From: Streptomyces fumanus
Lineage (GTDB): Bacteria; Actinomycetota; Actinomycetes; Streptomycetales; Streptomycetaceae
NCBI RefSeq assembly: GCF_014655295.1
Contig: NZ_BNBI01000012.1
Span: forward strand, 203,069-267,068
Length of the DNA: 64,000 bases
Direction: 5' to 3'
Position numbers and translations under genes: made by a program. Each line of letters starts with the position of its first letter. The stretch's first letter is position 1. Of the stretch, positions 8,325-15,986 are shown in pieces. Below the pieces are notes generated by a model that ran no database searches, was not told the origin of the DNA, and saw nothing but the letters and a program-made list of their open reading frames with translations.

Positions 8325-10539
8325 CCCGTTGCCGCTCCTTCTCCATCGTGCTCACGACGTCCGTGAGCCTCTCATGGGCGGCGCGGCGGCATTCGGGCGG
8401 TTCGATGCTGATCCGGGGCAGGCGGGCGTCCAGGGCGCGGGGCAGCCACCAGTTGGCGTCGCCGAGCAGGTGCATGAGGGCCGGCACCAGCAGGGTGCGC
8501 AGGACGAAGGCGTCCAGGGCGACGGCGGCGGCGAGCGCGATGCCGAACATGGCGATCACCCGGTCCCCGCTGAGGACGAAGGCGAGGAATACGGAGATCA
8601 TGACGACCGCCGCGGAGTTGATCACGCGGCTGGTCTCGGCGAGGCCGACCCGCACCGCCCGCCGGTTGTCGCCGGTCTCCAGCCACTCCTCGTACATCCG
8701 GCTGACCAGGAAGACCTGGTAGTCCATGGAGAGTCCGAAGAGGACGGAGACCATGATGACGGGCAGGAAGGGTTCGATCGGGCCGGCGCTGCCGAGGCCG
8801 AGCGGTTCGCTGCCCCAGCCCCACTGGAAGACGGCCACGACGACGCCGAAGGCACCGGCGACGGCGGCGATGTTCATCACGGCGGCCTTGACCGGGATGC
8901 CGACGGACCGGAAGGCCAGCAGGAGCAGCAGGCAGCCCAGGCCGATGACGACCCCGACGAAGAGGGGGAGCTTGCCGACGACGACGGCGGCGAAGTCGTC
9001 GTGTCCGGCCGTGACCTCGCCGACGTGGAGGTCGAGGGAGGTGCCGTGCTCGGCGCGGGGCAGCACCTGCGAGCGCAGCCGGTCGACGAGGTCGCTGGTG
9101 GCGCGGGACTGGGGGGCGGAGTCGGGGACGACGGTGAGGTAGGCGGTGTCGCCGCCGGAGCTGTACGTCACCGGGGTCACCGAGGCGACGCCCCGGGTGG
9201 CGCGCAGCGAGGTGTCGAGGGAGTCCAGGGCGAGCCGGTCCTCGGCGCCGCCGACCTCGGTGACCAGGGTGAGGGGGCCGTTGACGCCGGGTCCGAAGCC
9301 CTCGGCGAGGAGGTCGTAGGCGGCGCGGGTGGTGGAGCCCCGGGGGTCGTTGCCCTGGTCGGAGGTGCCCAGGCGCAGGCCGAGGGTGGGCAGGGCGAGG
9401 ACCGTGACGACGATCAGGGCGAGGGCGCCGAGCAGCTTGGGCCGGCGTTCCACCAGCGCCGACCAGCGGGCGGCGAACCCGGTCGGCAGGTCCGGCCGGG
9501 GCCCGTGTTCGGCGAGCCGGCGCCGCTCGCGGCGGCTCAGGGCGCGGGGGCCGATGAAGGAGAGCAGGGCGGGCAGCAGGGTCACCGAGGCGGCGACGGT
9601 GAGGACGACGGTCAGCGAGGCGGCCACCGCGACACCGTTGAGGAAGCTCAGCCGGAGGATCAGCATGCCCAGCAGGGCGACGCACACGGTGGCGCCCGCG
9701 AAGACCACCGCCCGTCCGGTGGTCGCCACGGCCTCGGCGGCGGCGTCGGCGACGCTCAGGCCGCGTTTCAGGCCGCGCCGGTGCCGGGTGACGATGAACA
9801 GGGCGTAGTCGATGCCGACGCCCAGGCCGATCAGCGTCCCGAGCATGGGCGCGAAGTCGGCGACGGTCATGGCGTGGCCGAGCAGGGTGATGCCGGCGTA
9901 GGCGGTGCCGACGGAGACCAGCGCGGTGGCGATGGGCAGCAGCGAGGCGGCGAGGGTGCCGAAGGCGAGGAACAGCACGACGGCGGCGACGGCCACGCCG
10001 ACCGCCTCGGCGAGGTGGCCGCCGGGGGCCTCGGCGACGGAGACGGCGGCGCCGCCGAGTTCCACCTGGAGGCCGTCGGCGCGGGCGGCCGCGGCGGCGT
10101 CGGCGACGGCCCGCGCCTGGCTGTCGGGGATGTCGCCGGCCTGCCGGTCGAAGGTGACGACGGCGTACGCGGTGCGGCCGTCCTCGCTGACCGAAGGGGT
10201 GCCGGGGTCGTCGTAGGGGTTGGTGACGGAGGCGACGCCGGGGAGGTCCCCGACCCGGTCGAGGGTGCGGGTCATGGTCTGTTCGACGGCGGCGGCGCGT
10301 ACGGTCCCGGCGTCGGGGCCGGTGTGCCAGACGAGGATGTCGCTGTCGCCGCCGCGGCCGGGGAAGCCGGCGTCGAGGAGCCGGGCGGCGCGGTCGGACT
10401 CGGTGCCGGGGACGCCGTAGTCGTTGGAGTACGCCGAGCCCAGCGCGGCGGCGCCCGCGGTGGTGCCGGCCAGGGCGAGCAGCCAGAGCAGGACGGTGAC
10501 CAGGCGGCGTTGGACACACCAGCGTGCGAGGGCTGCCAC
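8302..10539 (-). CDS. MMPL/RND-family membrane transporter
   Basis: 745 residues from the GTG at 10539 (GGGAG 7 nt upstream), beginning MAALARWCVQRRLVTVLLWL as in MmpL/ActII-3-type exporters. Two homologous halves each show one N-terminal span, a large external loop and about five spans. GVGIDYALFIVTRHRRGL in the first half and FGLSMDYQVFLVSRMYEEW in the second are the paired family motifs carrying the proton-relay Asp-Tyr. It likely exports lipids or small hydrophobic molecules using the proton gradient. Upstream Arg-rich reading frame is not credible as coding. Cargo unknown. Confidence 0.9.
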   Translation of the reverse strand: MAALARWCVQRRLVTVLLWLLALAGTTAGAAALGSAYSNDYGVPGTESDRAARLLDAGFPGRGGDSDILVWHTGPDAGTVRAAAVEQTMTRTLDRVGDLPGVASVTNPYDDPGTPSVSEDGRTAYAVVTFDRQAGDIPDSQARAVADAAAAARADGLQVELGGAAVSVAEAPGGHLAEAVGVAVAAVVLFLAFGTLAASLLPIATALVSVGTAYAGITLLGHAMTVADFAPMLGTLIGLGVGIDYALFIVTRHRRGLKRGLSVADAAAEAVATTGRAVVFAGATVCVALLGMLILRLSFLNGVAVAASLTVVLTVAASVTLLPALLSFIGPRALSRRERRRLAEHGPRPDLPTGFAARWSALVERRPKLLGALALIVVTVLALPTLGLRLGTSDQGNDPRGSTTRAAYDLLAEGFGPGVNGPLTLVTEVGGAEDRLALDSLDTSLRATRGVASVTPVTYSSGGDTAYLTVVPDSAPQSRATSDLVDRLRSQVLPRAEHGTSLDLHVGEVTAGHDDFAAVVVGKLPLFVGVVIGLGCLLLLLAFRSVGIPVKAAVMNIAAVAGAFGVVVAVFQWGWGSEPLGLGSAGPIEPFLPVIMVSVLFGLSMDYQVFLVSRMYEEWLETGDNRRAVRVGLAETSRVINSAAVVMISVFLAFVLSGDRVIAMFGIALAAAVALDAFVLRTLLVPALMHLLGDANWWLPRALDARLPRISIEPPECRRAAHERLTDVVSTMEKERQRDVRDITG

Positions 10540-10602
10540 GGACGTGCTCCCAGTGGTGGAGGTGGATCTTTGACCGGGAACAGCCGTGCATGGACGGAAA
10601 GG

Positions 10603-10664
10603 CCCGCAAAGAACGCAAGAGCGATGCGTTGTCACTCTTACAGGCGAACGTGATCCTTTGCGGG
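10603..10664 (-). promoter_or_regulatory. nested inverted repeat in the MMPL upstream region
   Basis: CCCGCAAAG (10603-10611) pairs perfectly with CTTTGCGGG (10656-10664). Inside it AACGCA (10612-10617) pairs with TGCGTT (10625-10630). The structure lies 64-125 bp ahead of the MMPL start and would form in its 5' leader or act as an operator. No known element recognised. Confidence 0.4.
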
Positions 10665-10696
10665 TTTCGTGGGCTTCCTCACAGCACCGGCCCTTG

Positions 10697-10746
10697 ACCC
10701 GCCCGGAGGGGCGCACCGGTCGGCCGGCGCGCCCCTCCGGGCGGGT
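10697..10746 (-). terminator. gatB terminator hairpin
   Basis: Perfect 18-bp stem: 10697-10714 (ACCCGCCCGGAGGGGCGC) against 10729-10746, with a 14-nt loop. It begins 15 bp past the gatB stop on the minus strand. GC-rich with no U-tract, as is usual for Streptomyces. Confidence 0.8.
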
Positions 10747-10760
10747 GGGGTGACGGGGTG

Positions 10761-12275
10761 TCAGCCCTCCTCGACCCCCAGCTTCTGGAGGATCAGTTCC
10801 TTGACCCGGGCCGCGTCCGCCTGGCCGCGGGTCGCCTTCATGACGGCGCCGACCAGGGCACCGGCCGCGGCGACCTTGCCGGACTGGATCTTGGCGACGA
10901 TGCCGGCGTTGCCGGCGATCGCCTCGTCCACGGCGGCCGACAGCGCGCCCTCGTCCGAGACGACCTTCAGGCCGCGCTTCTCCACGACCTCGTCCGGCTC
11001 GCCCTCGCCGGCCAGGACGCCCTCGATGACCTGGCGGGCCAGCTTGTCGTTCAGATCGCCCTTGGCGACCAGCTCGGTGACCCGGGCCACCTGCCGGGGC
11101 GTGATGGCCAGGTCGTCCAGCGGCTTGCCCGACTCGTTGGCGCTGCGGGCCAGCTCGCCCATCCACCACTTGCGGGCGGCGGCCGCGTCGGCCCCGGCCT
11201 CGATGGTGGCGACGATCAGGTCCAGCGCACCGGCGTTGAGGATCGCCTGCATGTCGGTGCCGGAGATGCCCCACTCCTCGCGCAGCCGGTTGCGGCGCAC
11301 CAGCGGCAGCTCGGGCAGCGCGGCGCGGAGCTCCTCGACCCATTCACGGGACGGGGCGACCGGGACCAGGTCGGGCTCGGGGAAGTACCGGTAGTCCTCG
11401 GCCTCCTCCTTCACCCGGCCGGAGGTGGTGGACCCGGTGTCCTCGTGGAAGTGGCGGGTCTCCTGGACGATCGTGCCGCCGGAGGAGAGCACCGCGGCGT
11501 GCCGCTGGATCTCGAAGCGGGCGGCGCGCTCGACCGACCGCAGCGAGTTGACGTTCTTGGTCTCCGAGCGGGTGCCGAACGTCTCGGTGCCGTGCGGGCG
11601 CAGCGACAGGTTGACGTCGCAGCGCATCTGGCCCATCTCCATGCGGGCCTCGGAGACGCCGAGCGCGCGGATCACCTCGCGCAGCTCACGGACGTACGCC
11701 CGGGCGACCTCCGGCGCGCGCTCCCCCGCGCCCTCGATCGGCTTGGTGACGATCTCGATGAGCGGGATGCCGGCGCGGTTGTAGTCGAGCAGGGAGTGGG
11801 ACGCGCCGTGGATCCGGCCGGTGGCGCCGCCGACATGGGTCGACTTGCCGGTGTCCTCCTCCATGTGGGCGCGCTCGATCTGCACGCGGAAGGTCTCGCC
11901 GTCCTCCAGTTGCACGTCGAGGTAGCCGTTGAAGGCGATCGGCTCGTCGTACTGGGAGGTCTGGAAGTTCTTCGGCATGTCCGGATAGAAGTAGTTCTTC
12001 CGGGCGAAGCGGCACCACTCGGCGATCTCGCAGTTCAGCGCGAGGCCGATCTTGATGGCGGACTCGACGCCGGTCGCGTTGACGACCGGGAGCGCGCCGG
12101 GCAGGCCGAGGCAGACCGGGCAGGTCTGGGTGTTCGGCTCGGCGCCGAGCGCCGTCGAACAGCCGCAGAACATCTTGGTCGCGGTGCCGAGTTCGACATG
12201 GACCTCGAGGCCCATGACGGGGTCGTACGACGCGAGCGCGTCCTCGTACGACACCAGGTCGGTCGTGGTGGTCAC
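10761..12275 (-). CDS. gatB: Asp-tRNA(Asn)/Glu-tRNA(Gln) amidotransferase subunit B
   Basis: 504 residues, the usual GatB length. GatB holds the mischarged tRNA, activates its Glu or Asp by phosphorylation and receives ammonia from GatA. Landmarks: DPVMGLEVHVELGT, the zinc-site Cys pairs MFCGCS and CPVCLGLPG, NYFYPDMPKNFQTSQYDEP and DYNRAGIPLIEIVT. The C-terminal YqeY-like domain ends KATRGQADAARVKELILQ. GTG start with GAGGGAAG upstream. It is the last gene of gatC-gatA-(small protein)-gatB. The pathway makes Gln-tRNA (and possibly Asn-tRNA) in organisms lacking the direct synthetase. Confidence 0.97.
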   Translation of the reverse strand: MTTTTDLVSYEDALASYDPVMGLEVHVELGTATKMFCGCSTALGAEPNTQTCPVCLGLPGALPVVNATGVESAIKIGLALNCEIAEWCRFARKNYFYPDMPKNFQTSQYDEPIAFNGYLDVQLEDGETFRVQIERAHMEEDTGKSTHVGGATGRIHGASHSLLDYNRAGIPLIEIVTKPIEGAGERAPEVARAYVRELREVIRALGVSEARMEMGQMRCDVNLSLRPHGTETFGTRSETKNVNSLRSVERAARFEIQRHAAVLSSGGTIVQETRHFHEDTGSTTSGRVKEEAEDYRYFPEPDLVPVAPSREWVEELRAALPELPLVRRNRLREEWGISGTDMQAILNAGALDLIVATIEAGADAAAARKWWMGELARSANESGKPLDDLAITPRQVARVTELVAKGDLNDKLARQVIEGVLAGEGEPDEVVEKRGLKVVSDEGALSAAVDEAIAGNAGIVAKIQSGKVAAAGALVGAVMKATRGQADAARVKELILQKLGVEEG

Positions 12276-12290
12276 GGTGAAACTTCCCTC

Positions 12291-12530
12291 TCAGCCCAGC
12301 AGGACGTCGTCGTCGCCCAGCCGCTTCAGCTCGCGGTAGAGGATGGCGAGGCCGGTGACGATGGCGGCGGCGGACACGGCGGCGTCGACCAGGCGGAGCG
12401 TGTCGCTCTCGGCGCGGGCGAGCTTCGCCTGCTTGGCGACGCTGAACGCGCCGAACGCGGTGGTGGCCATGGACAGGTACAGGCCGTTCTTGGACTTCTT
12501 GAAGCCCTTGGCCTTCGACAGCTTGCTCAC
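12291..12530 (-). CDS. small conserved membrane-associated protein inside the gat operon
   Basis: 79 residues, starting MSKLSKAKGFKKSKNGLYLS. There is a basic N-terminus, then two moderately hydrophobic segments (about residues 20-35 and 48-65, AAVSAAAIVTGLAILYRELK). The GTG start overlaps the gatA stop as GTGA, and gatB follows 15 bp later, so it is translationally coupled within the amidotransferase operon. No domain recognised. Being locked between gatA and gatB suggests a related or housekeeping role, which is inference only. Confidence 0.8.
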   Translation of the reverse strand: MSKLSKAKGFKKSKNGLYLSMATTAFGAFSVAKQAKLARAESDTLRLVDAAVSAAAIVTGLAILYRELKRLGDDDVLLG

Positions 12531-14026
12531 AGCGACGGAGCCTCCTCAAGCAGCGGGTGGCCCCACTTTTCCACGAAGGCGGCCTCGACGGCCGCGCCGA
12601 CCTTGTAGAGCCTGTCGTCGCGCATCGCCGGGGCGATGATCTGCAGGCCCACCGGCAGGTTGTCCTCGGGGGCGAGGCCGCAGGGCAGCGACATGGCCGC
12701 GTTGCCCGCGAGGTTGGTGGGGATGGTGCACAGGTCGGCGAGGTACATCGCCATCGGGTCGTCGGCGCGCTCGCCGATCGGGAAGGCGGTGGTCGGGGTC
12801 GTCGGGGAGACGATCACATCGACCTGCTCGAACGCCTTCTCGAAGTCGCGGGTGATGAGCGTACGGACCTTCTGCGCGGAGCCGTAGTACGCGTCGTAGT
12901 ACCCGCTGGACAGGGCGTACGTGCCGAGCATGATGCGGCGCTTGACCTCGGGGCCGAAGCCGGCCTCGCGGGTCAGGGAGGTGACCTCCTCGGCGGAGTG
13001 CGTGCCGTCGTCGCCGACCCGGGCGCCGTAGCGCAGGCCGTCGAAGCGGGCCAGGTTGGAGGAGCACTCGGACGGGGCGATCAGGTAGTACGCCGACAGG
13101 GCGAGGTCGAAGGACGGGCAGTCCAGCTCGACGATCTCGGCGCCCAGCGACTTCAGCAGCTCGACCGACTCGTCGAAGCGCTGGATGACACCGGCCTGGT
13201 AGCCCTCGCCGCGGAACTGCTTGACGACGCCGACCCGCATGCCCTCGACGCTGCCGTTGCGCGCGGCCTCCACGACCGGGGGGACCGGCGCGTCGATGGA
13301 GGTGGAGTCCATCGGGTCGTGCCCGGCGATCACCTCGTGCAGCAGGGCCGCGTCCAGGACCGTACGGGCGCAGGGGCCGCCCTGGTCCAGGGAGGAGGAG
13401 AAGGCGACCATGCCGTAGCGGGAGACGCCGCCGTACGTCGGCTTGACGCCGACCGTGCCGGTGACGGCCGCGGGCTGGCGGATGGAACCGCCGGTGTCGG
13501 TGCCGATGGCCAGCGGCGCCTGGAAGGCGGCGAGCGCGGCGGAGGAGCCGCCGCCGGAACCGCCGGGGATCCGGGTGAGGTCCCAGGGGTTGCCGGTCGG
13601 CCCGTAGGCGCTGTTCTCGGTGGAGGACCCCATGGCGAACTCGTCCATGTTGGTCTTGCCGAGGATGACCACGTCGGCGGCCTTCAGCCGCCGGGTGACC
13701 GTCGCGTCGTACGGCGGGATCCAGCCTTCGAGGATCTTGGAGCCGACGGTGGTCGGCACGCCCTCGGTGGTGAAGATGTCCTTCAGGGCGAGGGGGACGC
13801 CGGCCAGCGGGCCGAGCTTCTCGCCCCGCGCGCGCTTGTCGTCCACGGCGCGGGCCTGGGCGAGCGCGCCCTCGCGGTCGACGTGCAGGAAGGCGTGCAC
13901 CTTCTCGTCGACGGCCTCGATCCGGGCCAGGTGGGCCTCGGTGACCTCGACGGCGGTCAGTTCACCGGAGGCGATCTTCGCGGCGATCTCGGCCGCGGTG
14001 AGCTTGATGATGGGGCTGTCCGTCAT
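12527..14026 (-). CDS. gatA: Glu-tRNA(Gln) amidotransferase subunit A
   Basis: 499 residues, the expected length. It is an amidase-signature glutaminase that frees ammonia from glutamine and channels it to GatB. The catalytic triad is complete: Lys82 (GVPLALKDIFTTEG), cis-Ser157 (IPGGSGGGSSAALA) and nucleophile Ser181 (GTDTGGSIRQPA). Begins MTDSPIIKLTAAEIAAKI. It lies 6 bp after gatC and overlaps the following small gene by 4 bp. Nothing unusual. Confidence 0.97.
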   Translation of the reverse strand: MTDSPIIKLTAAEIAAKIASGELTAVEVTEAHLARIEAVDEKVHAFLHVDREGALAQARAVDDKRARGEKLGPLAGVPLALKDIFTTEGVPTTVGSKILEGWIPPYDATVTRRLKAADVVILGKTNMDEFAMGSSTENSAYGPTGNPWDLTRIPGGSGGGSSAALAAFQAPLAIGTDTGGSIRQPAAVTGTVGVKPTYGGVSRYGMVAFSSSLDQGGPCARTVLDAALLHEVIAGHDPMDSTSIDAPVPPVVEAARNGSVEGMRVGVVKQFRGEGYQAGVIQRFDESVELLKSLGAEIVELDCPSFDLALSAYYLIAPSECSSNLARFDGLRYGARVGDDGTHSAEEVTSLTREAGFGPEVKRRIMLGTYALSSGYYDAYYGSAQKVRTLITRDFEKAFEQVDVIVSPTTPTTAFPIGERADDPMAMYLADLCTIPTNLAGNAAMSLPCGLAPEDNLPVGLQIIAPAMRDDRLYKVGAAVEAAFVEKWGHPLLEEAPSL

Positions 14027-14032
14027 GGCGGG

Positions 14033-14329
14033 TTACTCCTCCCCCAGGATCTGCGGCACCTTGAAACGCTGCTGCTCCTGGGCCGGGGCGCCGGAGAGCG
14101 CCTGCTCGGGCGTGAGCGACGGACGGACCTCGTCCGGCCGCATGACATTGGTCAGCGGGAGCGGGTGCGAGGTCGGCGGTACGTCTTGGTCGGCGACCTC
14201 GCTGACGCGGGCGACCGCGCCGATGATGTCGTCGAGCTGTCCCGCGAAGTGATCGAGCTCTTCGGGCTTCAGCTCCAGACGCGCCAGCCGGGCGAGGTGG
14301 GCGACCTCCTCGCGCGTGATGCCAGGCAT
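14033..14329 (-). CDS. gatC: Glu-tRNA(Gln) amidotransferase subunit C
   Basis: 98 residues from the ATG at 14329 (MPGITREEVAHLARLARLEL), with AGAGGAA upstream. An alternative GTG further back adds 13 unlikely residues. GatC is the small belt subunit that wraps and stabilises the GatA-GatB interface. The family pattern of HLARLARLEL near the start, followed by FAGQLDDIIGAVARVSEVD-like helices and a C-terminal FKVPQILG strand, is intact. First gene of the gat operon. Confidence 0.95.
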   Translation of the reverse strand: MPGITREEVAHLARLARLELKPEELDHFAGQLDDIIGAVARVSEVADQDVPPTSHPLPLTNVMRPDEVRPSLTPEQALSGAPAQEQQRFKVPQILGEE

Positions 14330-14414
14330 GCAGCGTTCCTCTGGGGTGAGAGTGTGTGTTTCGCCCAATCCTATGGGGCGCGGCCCTCCGGCCGTTAAAC
14401 GGTTTGCGGGGCGG

Positions 14415-14451
14415 ACGGTTTCCCGGTCGGCCGGTTCGGCGACCGGACCGT
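14415..14451 (-). terminator. imperfect stem-loop after the DUF4267-like gene
   Basis: ACGGT-TTC-CCGGTCG (14415-14429) pairs with CGACCGG-ACCGT (14440-14451). It starts 8 bp past the stop of the minus-strand gene ending at 14459. Moderate support. Confidence 0.5.
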
Positions 14452-14458
14452 TACCCGG

Positions 14459-14827
14459 TCAGACGGCGAACAGCAGGGCCGCGCCGATCAGGACGACGAC
14501 CGCGGTGGCGAAGTGGACGCCGAAGGCCACCGCCCTGGTCCCGCCGTGGCGCAGCACGATCACGGTGTCGCCGAACGGCGCGATCGCCACCGCGAGCAGG
14601 AACCAGGCTTCGGCGCGGGCCCCCGCGAAGATCAGCAGCGCCAGGCCCACCACGCCGAAGGTGAGGTCCCTGACCCCCTTGACCGCGAGGTAGGCGGCGT
14701 CCCCGGCGGGCTTGGCGGGCACGCCGTACCCGGCCGCCGCGAGCCGGGGCCGGAGCAGGAAGCGGGCCCCGATGAACACGATGAACAGGTCGAGGACGAC
14801 GGCCAGGGTGTACGCGGTCACGGTCAT
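14459..14827 (-). CDS. small integral membrane protein (DUF4267-like)
   Basis: 122 residues from the ATG at 14827, with AAGGAGA at good spacing. Four hydrophobic segments are visible, including AYTLAVVLDLFIVFIGARFLL, GVVGLALLIFAG, WFLLAVAIAPFGDTVIVL and ATAVVVLIGAALLFAV. The arrangement FLLRPRLAAAGYGVP ... KGVRDLTFG resembles the DUF4267 family of actinobacteria and fungi. It is divergent from a TetR gene and shares its operator region, so it is the likely regulatory target. Function unknown. Confidence 0.8.
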   Translation of the reverse strand: MTVTAYTLAVVLDLFIVFIGARFLLRPRLAAAGYGVPAKPAGDAAYLAVKGVRDLTFGVVGLALLIFAGARAEAWFLLAVAIAPFGDTVIVLRHGGTRAVAFGVHFATAVVVLIGAALLFAV

Positions 14828-14840
14828 GCCGGATCTCCTT

Positions 14841-14854
14841 GCTAGCAGCGCTAG
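14841..14854. promoter_or_regulatory. TetR operator copy 1
   Basis: GCTAGCAGCGCTAG is the exact reverse complement of 14892-14905. It lies just upstream of the ribosome site of the membrane-protein gene. A partial third copy, GCTAGCAG, is at 14868-14875. Confidence 0.7.
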
Positions 14855-14890
14855 GACTGAGAGCGACGCTAGCAGAGCACCGACAGATTG

Positions 14891-14905
14891 GCTAGCGCTG
14901 CTAGC
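14891..14905. promoter_or_regulatory. TetR operator copy 2, overlapping a leaderless -10
   Basis: GCTAGCGCTGCTAGC has palindromic GCTAGC arms. Its end overlaps TAGCAT (14902-14907), a TANNNT hexamer 7 nt before the TetR ATG at 14915, so binding here would repress the regulator's own gene. Confidence 0.7.
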
Positions 14906-14914
14906 ATCGCGGTC

Positions 14915-15499
14915 ATGTCGATCCAGAAGCGCCGGGAGCGCGAACGAGCGGAGCGGGAGCGGCTGATCGTCGCGGCCGCGCGGGAGCTGGCCGAGGCCGA
15001 GGGCTGGGAGGCGGTCACCACCCGGCGGCTGGCGGCCGAGATCGAGTACAGCCAGCCGGTCCTCTACAGCCACTTCAAGGGCAAGGAGGCGATCATGGCG
15101 GCGGTCGCGGTGGAGGGGTGCGCGGAGCTGGCCGCCGAGCTGCGGGCGGCGCGCACCGCCGTCTCCGGGCACCGGGAGGCGCTGGCGGCGGTGGGCGAGG
15201 CGTACACGGCCTTCGCGCGGCGCCGGCCCGCGCTGTACGACGCGATCTTCACGCTCGACGTGGGGCTGCCGTTCGCCACGCCGGAGGCGCCGGCCGAGCT
15301 GTGGGAGGCGTTCGGGGAGCTGTCCCGGGCGGTGGCGCCGGTCGCGGCCGAGGGCGAGGACCCGGCGCTGCTCACCGAGACGTACTGGGCGGCCCTGCAC
15401 GGCCTGGCCACCCTGACCCGCAGCGGCCGCCTCCCCGAGGAGGCCCACGCCGCCCGGCTGGCGCTGCTGACGGGGCATTTCGCGGCCGGGGCGAGCTGA
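14915..15499 (+). CDS. TetR-family transcriptional regulator
   Basis: 194 residues from the ATG at 14915 (MSIQKRRERERAERERLI). The N-terminal helix-turn-helix reads IVAAARELAEAEGWEAVTTR then RLAAEIEYSQPVLYSHFKGK, the canonical TetR pattern. The C-terminal ligand-binding domain is of the TetR_C_33/WHG-like type (ALYDAIFTLDVGLPF). No Shine-Dalgarno sequence; a TANNNT box 7 nt upstream points to leaderless translation. Two identical inverted operators flank the divergent promoters, so it very likely controls itself and the DUF4267-like gene. Ligand unknown. Confidence 0.9.
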   Translation: MSIQKRRERERAERERLIVAAARELAEAEGWEAVTTRRLAAEIEYSQPVLYSHFKGKEAIMAAVAVEGCAELAAELRAARTAVSGHREALAAVGEAYTAFARRRPALYDAIFTLDVGLPFATPEAPAELWEAFGELSRAVAPVAAEGEDPALLTETYWAALHGLATLTRSGRLPEEAHAARLALLTGHFAAGAS

Positions 15500-15594
15500 G
15501 GACGGGGGCCGCGGGCGGGCGGCCCCTCGGACGGAGCGGTTCCCGCGGCCGGGCCCCGGGCGGGGCCGCCCCCGGACGGAGCCCCGCGCAGGCC
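15500..15594. other. GC-rich spacer between convergent tetR and rmdB
   Basis: Contains GGGCCCCGGG and GGGGCCGCCCCCGG, which can fold and may end tetR transcription. No open frame with a ribosome site. It leads directly into the tandem repeat array. Confidence 0.4.
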
Positions 15595-15986
15595 GGCCAG
15601 TCCCCCGCCGCCGCGCCCAACGGCCGGTCCAGCGTCCCTGCGGCCCCGGCCAGTCCGGCCTCCCTGCGCACCCGGCCGGTGCAACGTCCCTGCGCCCCCG
15701 GCCAGTCCGGCGTCCTCGCGCCCCCGGCCAGTCCGGCGTCCCCGCGCCCCCGGCCGGTCCAGCGTCCCCGCGCCCCCGGCCGGTCCAGCGTCCCTGCGCC
15801 CCCCGGCCGGTCCAGCGTCCTCGCGCCCCCGGCCAGTCCGGCGTCCTCGCGCCCCCGGCCGGTCCGGCGTCCTCGCGCCCCCGGCCGGTCCGGCGTCCCC
15901 GCGCCCCCGGCCGGTCCAGCGTCCCTGCGGCCCCGGTCAGTCCTCCGTCGCCGCGGCCCCGGTCAGTCCTCCGTCGCCGCGGCCGG
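15595..15986. repeat. 26-bp tandem repeat array (about 15 units)
   Basis: About fifteen head-to-tail units of 26 bp (two of 27 bp), each starting GGCC(A/G)GTCC(A/G)GCGTCC followed by a Y-rich GCGCCCCC tail. Unit boundaries fall at 15595, 15622, 15648, 15674, 15700, 15726, 15752, 15778, 15805, 15831, 15857, 15883, 15909, 15935 and 15961. The last two units (GGTCAGTCCTCCGTCGCCGC) are identical over 20+ bp, and the final one encodes the C-terminus and stop of rmdB. 26 is not a multiple of three, so the array cannot be an in-frame protein repeat. No spacers, so not CRISPR. Confidence 0.9.

Noticed and set aside
15595..15986. CRISPR-like array of regular repeats
   Set aside because: Units are contiguous 26-mers with no variable spacers, no cas genes and GC-rich slippage-type variation, so it is a tandem repeat.
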